Source of the DNA: Lentisphaerota bacterium
GTDB taxonomy: Bacteria; Verrucomicrobiota; Lentisphaeria; Victivallales; Victivallaceae
Assembly: GCA_015061625.1 (NCBI GenBank)
Contig: SUWG01000010.1
Location: forward strand, 37,520 to 101,519
Reading direction: 5' to 3'
Length of the DNA: 64,000 bases
The translations under genes were made by a program, and so were the position numbers. Shown here piece by piece: positions 41,152 to 50,750 of the stretch. How positions within the stretch are numbered: position 1 is the first letter of the stretch; each line of letters starts with the position of its first letter. The notes below the pieces were generated by a model. It made no database searches. It saw only the letters and a program-made list of their open reading frames with translations, and was not told where the DNA came from.

Positions 41152-43794
41152 TCAGAAGCCGAATTCGGGCTGGATTATTCCGAGGTCATCATCCTGTACT
41201 TCCGGCTTGTTGATTTGGTAAACCGGGATTTGCGGTTTGGTACGCCGCCGTTTGGGTGGTTCATCCGGTTCGCCGGATAACTCCCATTTTTCTTCTGTTT
41301 CCGGCTCTTCCTCTACCACAGGGGCATCTTCCACCACGGTTTCATCTTCTGCCACGGTTTCATCTTCTGCCACTGGTTTATCTTCCACCACGGTTTCATC
41401 TTCCACCACGGTTTCATCTTCCACCACGGTTTCATCTTCCACCACTGGTTCATCTTCTGCCACTGGTTTATCTTCCACCACTGGTTTATCTTCCACCACA
41501 GGTTTATCTTCCACCACTGGTTTATCTTCCAACGGTTTGAATAGTGCTTTTTTGGCAGATTCTCTGGCCGCCGCTACTATCGCCATGATCTCCTGTGGAA
41601 CAGGTATCTTCTTTTCTTCTACAGAATCAAGATTTTCCGTCATTTCCGGAATGTCGTTTTCCGGTTCGGTGTTTTCGTCATCCGCATTGTCCGCTTCGGG
41701 ATCATCCGGCACGACCAGAGCGGCGATCTCGTCTTCGGTCAGATAGCGGCTGTGGACTACTTTGGTCATATTTTTACTGCCGATCAGAAAACCTCTGGCT
41801 TTGGGGGAACGCACCGGGAATTCCATCAAGTTGATCTCTTTGGTGGTCACTTTGCCTCTGGCATCTTCCTCGCTCCACAGATAAATGGCATCGGCTCTGG
41901 GGGTGAGCAATTCCAGTTTGCATCCCGGCGGGCAGAGCATATACTCTTTTTCCAGAATGAATCCGCCGATGCTGGTGCGTTTGCCGTAATATTTGCCGCT
42001 TTTGGTCTCTTTGTAGATCACACCGAATTGAGTTTCAGAATCGTATTTGCGGAAATCATACAATTTGCCGACAAAAAGTTTATCCGGTACCATCGGAATA
42101 ACTTTGTATTTACCATTCTTTTCCACACACAGCAGACGGTCATATTCATTGCAGACAATGGTATCATCGCTTTTGATGCCGGTGCCGACATATCCGTTTT
42201 TGCGATCCCAGCCGACTTTGATATTGTTCAATGCGGCGGCCTTACGGTCGATCTGTTCGATCTTCTCGATTTCGGTGCGGCGCGGGAAATTGGCACCGTA
42301 TTTCTTTTTGATATCTGTAATGACATCGATGGTGTAATCGATCAGATGGGCCAGTTTATGGCGGATATCCTTGATTTTTTTATCGATTTCCCGGAGTTCC
42401 TGCTGGTTTTTCTCAATATCGAAACGGGCGATGCGGCGCACCGGCAGGGCGAGCAGTTTGTCGATATCCTCATTGGTGACATCCCGCATAAGCAAGTGGC
42501 GGTAAGGGCGCAAGCCGCTGTGGACTTCCTGATACTCCTCTTCCTGACTGCGGCACTCTTCGATCTTTTTGTAGATACGGTTTTCAAAGAAAAGTTGAGC
42601 GAGCGTTTTGGCGTGGCGCAACTCATTTTGTTTATCGAGATCGATTTCCAACTCCTGTTTCAAATAGCCGACCAGTTTGGCGGTATTGCGCCGCAGAACT
42701 TCACTTACGGTCATCTGAACCGGTTTGCGGTCACAGATGACGACGATGCGGGATGAAATGGATATGGAGCAATCCGTATACATATACAACCCTTGCAGCG
42801 TTTGTTCCGGGGTATAACCGCGGGTGGGGGTCACTCTGATTTCCACATGGTCGGTGGTGAAATCATCCACGCTGGAAATGCGGATCTTGTTTTTTTCGGC
42901 GGCTTTTTCGATGGAAGCGACCAGTGATTCGGAAGTACACGTTGCCGGTATTTCCCGGATGATCAGATCGCGGCCCTCAATGTCGATTTTGGCCCGCAGA
43001 ATGATCCTGCCGTTGCCGTCATCATATTCCCGCACATCCATCAGTGCGCCCTGCTGGAAGTCGGGGTAAAGTTCAAAAGGTCTGCCCTGTAAAATGGCGA
43101 TTTCGGCATCGAGCAACTCATTGAAGTTGTGCGGCAGGACGCAAGTGGACATACCTACAGCGATACCGTCGCTGCCCAGCATCAGCAAACTTGGCAGTTT
43201 GGCGGGCAGGATCACCGGTTCGACCTCTCTGCCGTCATAGTTGGGAACGAATGCGGTGATGTCATTGTTGAACATCGTTTCGTAAGCGAGTTTGGTCAGA
43301 CCGCATTCGGTGTAACGTCCGGCGGCGGCAGGGCTGCCGGTGAGGATATTTCCGAAGTTACCCTGTTTCATGATGAAATACGGGATATTCAGAAATTCCA
43401 CTTTTTCCTGACCGGTTTTCCGTTCCCGGTAGTGATTTTCGATGACACCGCCTTTGTTGGCAAGCACGACCAGCGCATCGCCGATGGAAGCATCGCCGTG
43501 AGGGTGATAGTGCATAGTGTTGCCGACGATATTGGCAACTTTCTGGGTGCGGCCGTCATAAACTTTGTAGAGAGCCCAGAGGATACGCCGCTGAACCGGC
43601 TTCAAACCGTCATCCACATCCGGAATGGCACGCGAACCGATAACATAACTGGCATAATCCAGAAAGTTGCGGTCGATCATTTTGCGGAAATAATCATTGG
43701 TACCCTGTTTGTGTTTGGCCGGCACCGCAGAATCGTTTTCCTCCTCTACCGGCTCATTGATATCGACAAATTTGGGGTCGAATTCATCACTCAT
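41152..43794 (-). CDS. parC: DNA topoisomerase IV subunit A (GyrA/ParC family)
   Basis: The 880-residue protein has the breakage-reunion domain with AIPDVDDGLKPVQRRIL near 57-72, HYHPHGDASIGDALV near 96-109, the catalytic Tyr161 in AAAGRYTECG and a GSDGIAVGMST segment. A coiled coil and a shortened, ParC-like C-terminal domain follow. The short C-terminal domain, lacking a GyrA box, and the tight linkage to parE favour topoisomerase IV over gyrase. After residue 700 comes an acidic tail with 12 hexapeptide repeats and a basic KRRR patch near the end. It overlaps parE by eight bases. Confidence 0.88.
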   Translation of the reverse strand: MSDEFDPKFVDINEPVEEENDSAVPAKHKQGTNDYFRKMIDRNFLDYASYVIGSRAIPDVDDGLKPVQRRILWALYKVYDGRTQKVANIVGNTMHYHPHGDASIGDALVVLANKGGVIENHYRERKTGQEKVEFLNIPYFIMKQGNFGNILTGSPAAAGRYTECGLTKLAYETMFNNDITAFVPNYDGREVEPVILPAKLPSLLMLGSDGIAVGMSTCVLPHNFNELLDAEIAILQGRPFELYPDFQQGALMDVREYDDGNGRIILRAKIDIEGRDLIIREIPATCTSESLVASIEKAAEKNKIRISSVDDFTTDHVEIRVTPTRGYTPEQTLQGLYMYTDCSISISSRIVVICDRKPVQMTVSEVLRRNTAKLVGYLKQELEIDLDKQNELRHAKTLAQLFFENRIYKKIEECRSQEEEYQEVHSGLRPYRHLLMRDVTNEDIDKLLALPVRRIARFDIEKNQQELREIDKKIKDIRHKLAHLIDYTIDVITDIKKKYGANFPRRTEIEKIEQIDRKAAALNNIKVGWDRKNGYVGTGIKSDDTIVCNEYDRLLCVEKNGKYKVIPMVPDKLFVGKLYDFRKYDSETQFGVIYKETKSGKYYGKRTSIGGFILEKEYMLCPPGCKLELLTPRADAIYLWSEEDARGKVTTKEINLMEFPVRSPKARGFLIGSKNMTKVVHSRYLTEDEIAALVVPDDPEADNADDENTEPENDIPEMTENLDSVEEKKIPVPQEIMAIVAAARESAKKALFKPLEDKPVVEDKPVVEDKPVVEDKPVAEDEPVVEDETVVEDETVVEDETVVEDKPVAEDETVAEDETVVEDAPVVEEEPETEEKWELSGEPDEPPKRRRTKPQIPVYQINKPEVQDDDLGIIQPEFGF
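41302..41517 (-). repeat. Twelve 18-bp repeats coding an acidic hexapeptide array in ParC
   Basis: Twelve 18-bp units code VVEDKP-type hexapeptides (V-V/A-E-D-K/E/A-P/T; the last is VVEEEP). Nearly identical units and exact phase suggest slippage-driven length change. The array lies between the ParC core and a basic tail. Confidence 0.9.
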
Positions 43795-45613
43795 AATCCA
43801 TGACCTCCAAATTGTTCATAATGTATTCTTTTCTTTCCGGGGTGTTGTCGCCCATGTAGAACTTCAACACCTCATTTACCCCGTGCATATTATCCAGCAT
43901 TACCGGAGAGAGCCGCATATTTTCGCCGATGAATTCGCCGAAATCATCCGGAGAGATTTCACCGAGACCTTTGAAGCGGGTGATTTCACACTTGCCAAGT
44001 TCGGCGGCGGCTTTATCTCTTTCAGATTCATTGTAGCAATAGATGATATCTTTGCCTTTTTTGACCCGGAAAAGCGGTGTTTCCAAAACGTAGAGGTGAC
44101 CGGAAAGCACCAGATCGCTGAAAAAGGAGAGGAAAAAGGTCAACAGCAAATTGCGGATATGCAGACCGTCAACGTCAGCATCGGTGGCGAGGATGATTTT
44201 TTCATAGCGCAGATTTTCGGTGGAATCTTCCACTCCGAGGGCTTGCATGAGAAAGGTGAGTTCCTCATTTTTGTAGATCATTTCGATCGTTTCGCCGTAA
44301 GCGTTTTTGGGTTTGCCCCGGAGGGCGAAAATCGCCTGATTATCCACGTCACGTTTCTTTTCCAGAGAACCGGCGGCCGAGTCGCCCTCGGTCAGAAAGA
44401 TCATCGTTTCTTTGGGTTCGACTTTGCGCGGCCACTTATCGCCGACATGGAATTTGCAATCTTTGAGTTTGGGGATACGCAAGCGGGTTTTCTGGGCCGT
44501 TTCCCGGAACTTCTTTTTGGCTTCCTGTGTCTGTTTGTGGAATTGTTCGTTGCGGGTGACTTTTTCGATGACCGTTTCGGCGATCTCCTTGTTTTTGTGG
44601 AGGAAATCTGCCACTGCGGCACTGACGGTGGCAACTATCGGGCCGCGGACATCGGTGTTGCCCAGTTTATTTTTGGTCTGGGATTCAAAAACCGGCTCTT
44701 TGACTTTTACCGCAATGGCACCAGTCATGCCATCCCGGATGGCATCGGCTTTGAAACTTTTGCCGGAATATTCGTTGATACCTTTGAGTACGCCCTCTTT
44801 GAATGCGGATAAGTGTGTACCGCCGTCGCTGGTGTACTGACCATTGACAAAGGAATAATTAGTTTCGTAATTATCACTGTGAGTGAGAGCGAATTCCAGT
44901 TGTTTACTGCGGAAATAGATGATATCGTAAAGTTTATCTTCTCCGGTTTCGGTTTCCAGCAGATCGGCAAGACCTTTGTTGGAGTAGTATTTTTCGCCGT
45001 TGAGATGTATGGAAAGACCCACATTCAAATAAGCATACATCCAAATCCGTTTTTCCACATAGTCCATTTTGAACTTGTATTCCGGGAACTTTTCCGGATC
45101 GGGGATGAATTCGATGTAAGTGCCGTTGCGTTCTTCACATTCACCGGAATTATCGGTGGTCAGCACCCCCTGACAGAATTTTGCTTCCCGGAACTTGCCG
45201 TCACGCACGCTGCGGGCTTTGAAAAAGATGGAAAGGGCATTGGTCGCTTTCGTACCGACGCCATTCATGCCGATCGAGTATTGGAAGGCATCGCTGTTGT
45301 ACTTGCCGCCGGTATTCATCAGAGAAACGCAGTCAACCAGTTTTTCCAGCGGGATGCCCCGCCCGTAATCCCGTACGGTCACTTTGCCGGATTCCACATC
45401 GACGGTAACTTCGATCTTTTTGCCGCACCCCATGATGAATTCATCGATGGAGTTGTCAATGATCTCCTTGAGCAGCACATATATACCGTCATCCGGATGC
45501 GCACCATTGCCCAACCGGCCGATATACATACCCGGCCGCAACCGGATATGCTCAAGGGCCGACAAGGTGAGGATCGAATTCTGATCGTAAACTGCTTCCG
45601 GAACTTCTGGCAT
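43787..45613 (-). CDS. parE: DNA topoisomerase IV subunit B
   Basis: The 608-residue ATPase subunit starts at the ATG at 45613; the 48-codon longer frame is rejected because a promoter lies inside it (45654-45682). Seen are the GHKL ATPase motifs EIIDNSIDEF and RPGMYIGR near residues 31-37, the transducer region, then TOPRIM: EGDSAAG near 414-420 and the metal-binding ATDADVDGLHIRNLL near 480-495. It overlaps parC by eight bases. With ParC it decatenates daughter chromosomes. Confidence 0.92.
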   Translation of the reverse strand: MPEVPEAVYDQNSILTLSALEHIRLRPGMYIGRLGNGAHPDDGIYVLLKEIIDNSIDEFIMGCGKKIEVTVDVESGKVTVRDYGRGIPLEKLVDCVSLMNTGGKYNSDAFQYSIGMNGVGTKATNALSIFFKARSVRDGKFREAKFCQGVLTTDNSGECEERNGTYIEFIPDPEKFPEYKFKMDYVEKRIWMYAYLNVGLSIHLNGEKYYSNKGLADLLETETGEDKLYDIIYFRSKQLEFALTHSDNYETNYSFVNGQYTSDGGTHLSAFKEGVLKGINEYSGKSFKADAIRDGMTGAIAVKVKEPVFESQTKNKLGNTDVRGPIVATVSAAVADFLHKNKEIAETVIEKVTRNEQFHKQTQEAKKKFRETAQKTRLRIPKLKDCKFHVGDKWPRKVEPKETMIFLTEGDSAAGSLEKKRDVDNQAIFALRGKPKNAYGETIEMIYKNEELTFLMQALGVEDSTENLRYEKIILATDADVDGLHIRNLLLTFFLSFFSDLVLSGHLYVLETPLFRVKKGKDIIYCYNESERDKAAAELGKCEITRFKGLGEISPDDFGEFIGENMRLSPVMLDNMHGVNEVLKFYMGDNTPERKEYIMNNLEVMDYE

Positions 45614-45653
45614 GATTATCTTACTACTCTCTGACGATAAATATATTTTGGAC

Positions 45654-45682
45654 AATATAACACCGTTTGAGCAAAAATGCAA
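45654..45682 (-). promoter_or_regulatory. parE-parC promoter
   Basis: On the minus strand, TTGCAT (45682-45677) and TATATT (45659-45654) are 17 bases apart. This argues for the start codon at 45613. Confidence 0.6.
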
Positions 45683-45737
45683 GTCACCGGGAGCGTTTTT
45701 TCTTTCCTCTGCCGGATAAAAGAATTTCTGAAGCAGC

Positions 45738-46952
45738 TTATTCGCCGAATAATTCACTCATTTCCACGGTACGGTGTTCCCGGCGGGAAATTTCGGCGGC
45801 CTGGCCGATGGCACTGGCGAGCATACCGTGAAGTGCCGTGGAATTGGCCTGCTGTTCGCCGTGGATGACCTTGACGAATGCTTCGACCAGAGCCGGATCG
45901 GCTCCGCCGTGACCGCCCTCGATCTGCTGGATAGTGTGGGTGACCGCTTCGCCGTTGCCCCAGCGTGGGGTAATGGTTATTGAACGGTTTTCCAAACTGA
46001 CTTCAGCGATGGCACGGTCGCCGACAATGGAAAAAAGCCGGTCGTTGCGGCTGCCGATAAAACACTCAAAGTGACTGATCTTGATACCGTTTTCATATTC
46101 GACCATGGCGATACCGTTGTCGTGAGTATCTTTGTCGGATAAATACATACAGCGGTCTTTCATATAGCCGTCAACGGCGATGGCATCATCCTGCCAGAGG
46201 ATTTTTTCCATATCGTGGATATCGTAACGGTCTTTGCATTGATCGTGATAGGCGCAAACGGCGCACCGCGGGCCCGGTTCGATCCCGTCTTTGATTTCAA
46301 ACGGTATTTTATCCGGGGAGAGGGCGTTGATCGTGGAAAAGGCGGAAACCCGCAATGCTTTGGGAAAATCCAACAGCCAGTTGAATACATCGAAGTCGTG
46401 ACTGCCTTTGTGGATCCACAGACTGCCGGTATTGGCGCAAAGGCGGTTCCAGCGGGACATATAAGTTCTGCCGCCATCGTAGAATTCCCGGTTTTCCGCA
46501 ACGAAAATTTTACCCAGCACGCCCTGATCGATAAAGGTTTTGAGTTTTTTCAGCACCGGGTGGTGGCGCAGATTGAATCCGATCATCAAGGTCAGTTTTT
46601 TCTCTTCAGCCAAAGCGATGAGAGTGCGGCAATCGTTTACTTTGGTAGCCAGCGGCTTATCCACGAGGACATTCCAGTTGTTTTCCAGACATTTTCTGGA
46701 AATTTCAAAGTGGGTGTAGTCCGGGGTGGTGATGATCACGCCATCGAGTTTTTCTTTGGCGGCCATGGCTTCGACCGAATCGTAAAGCGGTACATTGATA
46801 TCGAGCAATTCAGTTGCGTGTTTGGCGCGGACAAGGTTGGTGTCACACAATGCGGCTATTTCTGCGCCGGGATTGCTGACCAGCAATTTCCCGAAGCAGA
46901 GAATACCCCGTGAACCGGTACCGATAATAGCGATTTTTGCTTTTTTATTCAT
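45738..46952 (-). CDS. Gfo/Idh/MocA-family oxidoreductase
   Basis: The ATG at 46952 follows TGGAGTTTGAAC; an upstream in-frame start is not needed. The 404-residue product has the N-terminal NAD(P) motif IGTGSRGIL and the EKP-like sugar-dehydrogenase element VDKPLATKVND near 93-103. A cysteine cluster CAVCAYHDQC near 235-245 is like the one seen in many Gfo/Idh proteins of this bacterial group and may bind a metal. Members oxidise or reduce sugars and sugar alcohols, inositol or glucosides. It lies 39 bases downstream of the CE15 esterase, so a sugar-acid or glycoside role is likely. Confidence 0.82.
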   Translation of the reverse strand: MNKKAKIAIIGTGSRGILCFGKLLVSNPGAEIAALCDTNLVRAKHATELLDINVPLYDSVEAMAAKEKLDGVIITTPDYTHFEISRKCLENNWNVLVDKPLATKVNDCRTLIALAEEKKLTLMIGFNLRHHPVLKKLKTFIDQGVLGKIFVAENREFYDGGRTYMSRWNRLCANTGSLWIHKGSHDFDVFNWLLDFPKALRVSAFSTINALSPDKIPFEIKDGIEPGPRCAVCAYHDQCKDRYDIHDMEKILWQDDAIAVDGYMKDRCMYLSDKDTHDNGIAMVEYENGIKISHFECFIGSRNDRLFSIVGDRAIAEVSLENRSITITPRWGNGEAVTHTIQQIEGGHGGADPALVEAFVKVIHGEQQANSTALHGMLASAIGQAAEISRREHRTVEMSELFGE

Positions 46953-46991
46953 GTTCAAACTCCATATATACGTAAATTTACAGAATATCAT

Positions 46992-48239
46992 TCAAAGGAA
47001 GTGTTTGGCGGCGAACTTCAACAGATCGTCCCAATTCTCCGGAGTGCAGTCGTGGATGCCGGAGCGGATGAAATAGCGAACCGAATTTTCTCCGGCTCCG
47101 CCTCCGGCATCGGGCATCGGGGTATCTGGCGGGATGCCATCATCTTCCCATGCTCCGGCGGCGGCTCTGGTGGCCAGAAATTCCCCTTTGGGGTCGGCGT
47201 ATGGATCATCAACGGCACTTGCCACATAGAGTTTTCGCGGTGCGATCAGGGCCATGAGTTGATGCTGGTCAAATGGCATCCGGGTATCTTTGCCGCAAAA
47301 TCTTTCAAAACCGGGGGCGAACCAGTATTTTCGCCAGTTATCCAGCCACTCCATGCTTTCGCCGAAGTAACGTCGGCTCATTTTTGCTCCGGCGGTTCCG
47401 GAATTGAATGAAACTGTCATGGCTATCCGCGGATCATTCGCCCCGGCCCAGAGGGCGGTTTTACCCATTCGGGATAAACCGTGGACGATGAATTTGTTTT
47501 TGTCGATTTCCGGAATGGTTTCCAATGCATCCAACGCCCGCATCAATCCCCATGCCCAGGCACTTATGGCCCCGGAACGCCGGTGATCATGATATTCATC
47601 CGCAGTGTAAAAGAGGGTCATGATACTGTCGGAGAAACCATCCGGATGATCGGGGAATACATCGCCGAAAGCCAGTGTTGCCGAGGCGAAACCGGCTTTG
47701 ATCACCTTTTCAAATTCCCAGCGGTGCGCCTTTTTTCCGCGCTCTTTATCATTTTGCAAACGGTTGTCATCAAGCCAAGGCGATGGATCGGGATAGGCGG
47801 TGAAAGGATGAAATGTCACTTGCGGATCAAAGGTCGTGGCGATATTGCCAAGAAAATTCATGCCCAGAAAACAAGGTACTTTACCCCGGTGTTTCGCCGG
47901 CAGATAAAGCAGTAAGTGCAATGTTTTTGAAATGCCGTTACTGGAACAGATGATATCCAGTTCCCTGCGGATGGCCAAACCGTTGAATGCCGTGCCGTTG
48001 GCTGTTTCCCGGACTTCGAGTTGCTGACATCGCGGCGGGATCTCACCGTAGAATTCTTTGGAAAATGTTGCCAGCATATTTTGTGCAGCATGATGCTTTT
48101 CTGCGGCACTCATATCCGGAGTAAAAGGCAGCGGCAATACTTCAAATGGCGGCACGGATGCTTCATCCAGATTCATCCGGTCGGCTTTGATTTGTATTTC
48201 ATCCGGCAGATTTGCTTCCGGAAAGGCTTTGGTTTTCAT
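46992..48239 (-). CDS. CE15-like glucuronoyl esterase, without signal peptide
   Basis: The ATG at 48239 is favoured: AGGAG directly abuts an earlier ATG (48245), leaving six bases before this one. The 415-residue alpha/beta hydrolase has the CE15 nucleophile elbow GLSRMGKTALWAGA (Ser256; CE15 usually has GCSRxGK), the FDQHQLMALIAPRKLYVASA segment near 330 with the catalytic His, and RRYFGESMEWLDNW. CE15 enzymes cut the ester between glucuronoxylan and lignin, or act on related esters. Notably there is no signal peptide, so it may act on imported glycans. It has its own promoter. Confidence 0.78.
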   Translation of the reverse strand: MKTKAFPEANLPDEIQIKADRMNLDEASVPPFEVLPLPFTPDMSAAEKHHAAQNMLATFSKEFYGEIPPRCQQLEVRETANGTAFNGLAIRRELDIICSSNGISKTLHLLLYLPAKHRGKVPCFLGMNFLGNIATTFDPQVTFHPFTAYPDPSPWLDDNRLQNDKERGKKAHRWEFEKVIKAGFASATLAFGDVFPDHPDGFSDSIMTLFYTADEYHDHRRSGAISAWAWGLMRALDALETIPEIDKNKFIVHGLSRMGKTALWAGANDPRIAMTVSFNSGTAGAKMSRRYFGESMEWLDNWRKYWFAPGFERFCGKDTRMPFDQHQLMALIAPRKLYVASAVDDPYADPKGEFLATRAAAGAWEDDGIPPDTPMPDAGGGAGENSVRYFIRSGIHDCTPENWDDLLKFAAKHFL

Positions 48240-48266
48240 GGGCATCTCCTGAATTCAACGTGCTAT

Positions 48267-48294
48267 AATATAATCCTGATTTTTGTGAATGCAA
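48267..48294 (-). promoter_or_regulatory. CE15 esterase promoter
   Basis: On the minus strand, TTGCAT (48294-48289) and TATATT (48272-48267) are 16 bases apart, close to the ATG. Confidence 0.55.
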
Positions 48295-48313
48295 GTGATA
48301 GTTTGTAAAATAA

Positions 48314-48353
48314 GTAAACAAAAGCCGGAGAAGCCGCAGTTGCGGTTCTCCGG
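48314..48353 (-). terminator. ahcY terminator
   Basis: On the minus strand CCGGAGAA...TTCTCCGG (48353-48325) with an inner CCGCA/TGCGG helix makes a long stem, followed by CTTTTGTTTA. It starts eight bases after the ahcY stop. Confidence 0.75.
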
Positions 48354-48360
48354 TATCATA

Positions 48361-49767
48361 TCAGTAACGGTAGGTATCGTTTTTGAATGGACCGTTGACA
48401 TCAACGCCGATATAATCGGCCTGTTCCCTGGTGAGAGTGGTAAGTTTGGCTCCCAATTTGTCGAGGTGCAGCCGGGCGACTTCTTCATCGAGTTTTTTGT
48501 CGATCAGATAAACCCCGGCGGCACGCCCCGGATTGCGGGTGATATCGATCTGGGCAAGCACCTGATTGGTGAAACTGTTGGACATCACGAAAGAGGGGTG
48601 ACCGGTGGCACATCCGAGGTTGACCAGACGGCCTTCAGCCAAAAGGTAGATGGTGTGACCATCGGGGAAAGTATAGGCGGAAACCGGGCAGGAACTGTCT
48701 TTGATAACGGTTTTTCTGATTCCGGGGAAGTTTTCCAGTTGGGCGACCTCGATCTCATTGTCAAAGTGACCGATATTGCAAACGATCGCCTGATCTTTCA
48801 TCTTGGCCATCTGATCGATGGTGATGATGTGGCAGTTGCCGGTACAGGTGACATAAACGTCGGCCTGGGGCAGGGCGTCTTCGACGGTACAGACCTGAAA
48901 ACCTGCCATGCAGGCCTGCAATGCGCAGATGGGATCGACTTCACTGACCAATACTCTGGCTCTTTCGTTGCGCATCGCTTCGGCACAACCTTTGCCGACA
49001 TCACCGTAGCCGCAGACCATGACGGTTTTCCCGGAAAGCATCACATCCAACGCCCGTTTGATACCGTCGGTCAAACTGTGACGGCAGCCGTAGATATTGT
49101 CGAATTTGCTTTTGGTGACGGAGTCGTTGACGTTGACCGCGGGGAAAAGCAATTCGCCGCGTTTGGTCATCTGTTCGAGGCGGTGGACTCCGGTAGTGGT
49201 TTCTTCGGAAACGCCTTTGATATTAGCGGCGATTTTACTCCAGCGGCCGGGGTGGAGTTGTAATTCACGTTTGAGCAGGGCATTGATGATCTGCAATTCG
49301 GCGACCTCGGTCGGTTCATCGAGGATAGCGGGATTTTTTTCAGCGGCCACGCCCCGGTGGATAAGTAAAGTGGCATCGCCGCCGTCATCGACGATCTGAT
49401 CCGGGCCGGAACCGTCATCCCAGGTCAGAGCATCGAGGGTGCATTGCCAATACTCTTCCAGAGTTTCGCCTTTCCAGGCGAAAACCGGCACTCCGGCAGC
49501 TGCGATAGCGGCGGCGGCATGATCCTGGGTGGAGAAGATATTGCAGCTTGCCCAGCGGACATCGGCGCCGAGTTCGACGAGGGTTTCGATCAGAACTGCA
49601 GTTTGGATGGTCATGTGCAGACTGCCGGAAATTTTTACTCCGGCCAAAGGTTTTTCCGGGCCGTATTTCTTTCTGGTGGCGATCAGGCCGGGCATTTCGT
49701 GTTCGGCAATGGCGATCTCTTTGCGGCCGAAGTCGGCCAGTGTGATATCTTTTACTTTGTAACTCAT
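48361..49767 (-). CDS. ahcY: Adenosylhomocysteinase
   Basis: AhcY hydrolyses S-adenosylhomocysteine to adenosine and homocysteine, removing the inhibitor made by methyltransferases. The 468-residue product has [17 protein letters not shown] near 49-65, the catalytic lysine in [14 protein letters not shown] and the NAD-binding motif [16 protein letters not shown] near 251-266, and ends in DTYRY, the family's C-terminal Lys/Tyr tail. It overlaps the adenosine kinase by four bases, last gene of the metK operon, and ends at a terminator. Confidence 0.96.
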   Translation of the reverse strand: MSYKVKDITLADFGRKEIAIAEHEMPGLIATRKKYGPEKPLAGVKISGSLHMTIQTAVLIETLVELGADVRWASCNIFSTQDHAAAAIAAAGVPVFAWKGETLEEYWQCTLDALTWDDGSGPDQIVDDGGDATLLIHRGVAAEKNPAILDEPTEVAELQIINALLKRELQLHPGRWSKIAANIKGVSEETTTGVHRLEQMTKRGELLFPAVNVNDSVTKSKFDNIYGCRHSLTDGIKRALDVMLSGKTVMVCGYGDVGKGCAEAMRNERARVLVSEVDPICALQACMAGFQVCTVEDALPQADVYVTCTGNCHIITIDQMAKMKDQAIVCNIGHFDNEIEVAQLENFPGIRKTVIKDSSCPVSAYTFPDGHTIYLLAEGRLVNLGCATGHPSFVMSNSFTNQVLAQIDITRNPGRAAGVYLIDKKLDEEVARLHLDKLGAKLTTLTREQADYIGVDVNGPFKNDTYRY

Positions 49768-50747
49768 TTTACACCTCGTATCTTATTTTTTAATGAATTC
49801 CAATTTTCCTTACTTAAAACCGTGCCGCTTCCGGCAATGATGGCAGAGGCGCACAGCGTGCCGATTTGGCCGCAAAGGTGGTGCGGCAAGCCCAAACTCA
49901 AGCCGTAAAAGAACCCGGCGGCAAAAAAATCTCCGGCTCCGGTGGTATCTTTTACCACTGTCGGTATTGCCGGAATGGCAGTTACAGAATCTTTTTCCAC
50001 AATCAATGCGCCATCTTTTCCCAGTTTGAATATTGCCATCGGCACTTTTTCCGGCAGTAATTTCACGATTTCCTGCCGTTCTTTGCCGGGGAAAAGCGCC
50101 TGCATTTCCGCTTCATTGGCGAACAGCAGGTCAATTCCGGAATTTATGATTTCCGTAAAGATTTCCCGGTATTGCTCCACCATGGCAAAGTTATTGAGGT
50201 CGAGGGCGATTTTGCAACCGCCCGCCCTGGCTGCAGTCAGCATGACTGTCAGCCACTTTTCCCGGATGAGATAACCTTCCAACAGCAGAAAATCATAGCG
50301 GGAAAAATCGATTTTTTTTACATCATCAGCGGTTACTTTCAACGATGCACCCAAATCGGAAAGCATGGTGCGTTCACCATCGGGCGTGACCAGCGAAAGA
50401 CAATATCCGGTGGAAAAATTTTCATCTTTGAGCAGCAGGGAATCGTCACATCCGGCTTGCCGCATGGCGCGGCAGAAAAAATCGCCATCAGCATCATTGC
50501 CGGTTTTACCAAAATGCGCACCTTTGCCGCCCAAAGCGGTAAAAGTGCGCAGAGTATTGGCGGCACTGCCGCCGGGCGTGCGCAGAAATGAGCCGTTGCA
50601 GGCGTCGGTAATGATATTTTTTTCTGCGTTGGATATGTGAACTGTTGCTCCCTTGGCACAAGGGGAATATTTTTGCAAAAATTCCTCGGTCACCGCCAGC
50701 GAATAATCGACCAGCGGAGAACCGGTTCCCAGCAGATGAAACGCCAT
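49764..50747 (-). CDS. Adenosine kinase-like PfkB carbohydrate kinase
   Basis: The 327-residue PfkB-family kinase has the N-terminal [13 protein letters not shown], the glycine-rich [19 protein letters not shown] near residue 56-72 and the catalytic [13 protein letters not shown] near 278-290 (Asp base). PfkB enzymes include adenosine, ribo-, and sugar kinases; the sequence [10 protein letters not shown] and the setting between metK and ahcY strongly suggest adenosine kinase, which would clear the adenosine made by AhcY and pull that reaction forward. It is separated by only three bases from metK. Confidence 0.85.
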   Translation of the reverse strand: MAFHLLGTGSPLVDYSLAVTEEFLQKYSPCAKGATVHISNAEKNIITDACNGSFLRTPGGSAANTLRTFTALGGKGAHFGKTGNDADGDFFCRAMRQAGCDDSLLLKDENFSTGYCLSLVTPDGERTMLSDLGASLKVTADDVKKIDFSRYDFLLLEGYLIREKWLTVMLTAARAGGCKIALDLNNFAMVEQYREIFTEIINSGIDLLFANEAEMQALFPGKERQEIVKLLPEKVPMAIFKLGKDGALIVEKDSVTAIPAIPTVVKDTTGAGDFFAAGFFYGLSLGLPHHLCGQIGTLCASAIIAGSGTVLSKENWNSLKNKIRGVK

Positions 50748-50750
50748 GGA

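Noticed and set aside
41302..41517. Possible CRISPR array
   Set aside because: The repeats are 18-bp in-frame coding units in parC without spacers.
41752..42756. 334-codon open frame opposite parC
   Set aside because: Antisense shadow of a conserved gene, with no start signals.
45614..45757. 48-codon N-terminal extension of parE
   Set aside because: A TTGCAT/TATATT promoter lies within it, and the conserved protein starts at 45613.
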